DNA of 64,000 nucleotides from the NCBI GenBank assembly GCA_963422465.1, contig OY730170.1:2394379-2458378 (forward strand). Direction: 5' to 3'. Below the pieces are notes generated by a model. The model was not told the DNA's origin, did no database searches, and worked only from the letters and a program-made list of their open reading frames with translations. The translations under genes and the position numbers were made by a program. This DNA comes from Lichina pygmaea. Its lineage: Eukaryota > Ascomycota > Lichinomycetes > Lichinales > Lichinaceae. This document shows, one piece after another, positions 63,650-64,000 of the stretch (the stretch's first letter is position 1; every line of letters starts with the position of its first letter).

Positions 63650-64000
63650 GTACCTCAGGAGCAACCAACTCCAACTTCCCAGATAGAAAGATTAGCGTCA
63701 CCAAGCCAGACCTGTTCTACAGTGAAAGAAGCAAGGTCAACAACTGGCTCATGCAACACCAAGTCTACTTTCAATTCCAACCAGAGATGAAGCTGCCTAA
63801 GGAGAAGTGGCCCCTCTTCACAACTACTTACATGAGAGGTAATGCTTATTGATGGATCAAGCCCTACGTCAACAAACATCTCTCAGGAAACAGAGACCAC
63901 GACAGCATGTCAGAATAGATAACAAAATAGACATAATTCAAGGACAAGATCAAAAGGATTCTTGGACTATCTAACAAAGACAAAGTGGCTATACAAATGA
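63650..64000 (+). pseudogene. Gag N-terminus of chromovirus E
   Basis: The region shows STSGATNSNFPDRKISVTKP and the capsid-like WLMQHQVYFQFQPEMKLPKE, matching the gag of B at 61887-62093. The start codon region lies about 20 bp after the LTR, as in B. Confidence 0.75.

Larger units (their letters stand above)
63093..64000 (+). mobile_element. Ty3/Gypsy chromovirus E (5' end; runs off the right edge)
   Basis: A plus-strand element with a complete 5' LTR (63093-63627) and the start of gag, from the same clade as A and B. Its insertion separates the H transposase fragment from sequence outside the window. It is broken within the visible gag. Confidence 0.88.

Noticed and set aside
1-64000. Host protein-coding genes
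   Set aside because: Every long frame is explained by a LINE, LTR element, transposase or their antisense shadows; no intron-containing or housekeeping-like gene was recognised.

Overview
The window looks like a repeat-filled heterochromatic block from a filamentous fungus. I find no host gene. Support for a fungus: Tad/I-like LINEs with an APE-type endonuclease and a C-terminal zinc knuckle, Ty3/Gypsy chromoviruses with chromodomain integrases, Fot1/pogo-type transposase remnants, small proteins with a perfect Zn(II)2Cys6 (GAL4-type) cysteine pattern, and C-to-T decay in CpA and CpG contexts. The species cannot be named from this sequence.

Layout. 1-18.7 kb is a nest of three LINE families, called X, Y and Z here. 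Each has its own version of a shared ~45-bp 3' tail followed by (AAAAT)n. A full-length X copy (5334-16956, minus) sits inside a Y copy. The X copy is itself interrupted by a SINE and by two chimeric retrocopies. A small LTR element (17982-18664) interrupts the tail of the Y copy. 18.7-25.5 kb is an old Ty3/Gypsy element (D) interrupted by a third chimeric retrocopy and a second SINE. 25.5-31.4 kb holds two LINEs (Z minus, X plus) joined head to head. 31.4-36.6 kb is the 3' three quarters of a chromovirus (A). 36.6-48.3 kb is a Y LINE (minus) interrupted by a full-length Z LINE, which is interrupted by an X LINE, and also by a 145-bp solo LTR. 48.3-50.3 kb is a pogo-like transposon with a SINE in it. 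50.3-62.7 kb is a three-level LTR nest: solo LTR, then chromovirus B (TSD TCCAC), then chromovirus C (TSD TCCTG). 62.7-63.1 kb is a second pogo/Fot1 remnant. 63.1 kb to the end is the start of a fifth LTR element (E), related to A and B.

Highlights. (1) All three chromoviruses whose 3' ends are visible (A, B, C) carry, between the chromodomain and the 3' LTR, an ORF on the OPPOSITE strand encoding a small protein with an exact Zn(II)2Cys6 signature. Each LTR family also carries hairpin-forming tandem repeats, so a self-encoded regulator acting on its own LTR is a reasonable hypothesis. (2) A ~1.1-kb non-LINE module with constant ends is fused to three different truncation points in two LINE families, each time with one TSD around the whole chimera. 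This is the signature of RNA template switching, comparable to the MINE/WEIRD chimeras of Magnaporthe. (3) The mini LTR element has a 16-nt perfect match between its primer site and its own LTR, as in Tf1-type self-priming. (4) Two head-to-head LINE pairs sit at junctions, and one of them joins unrelated flanks.
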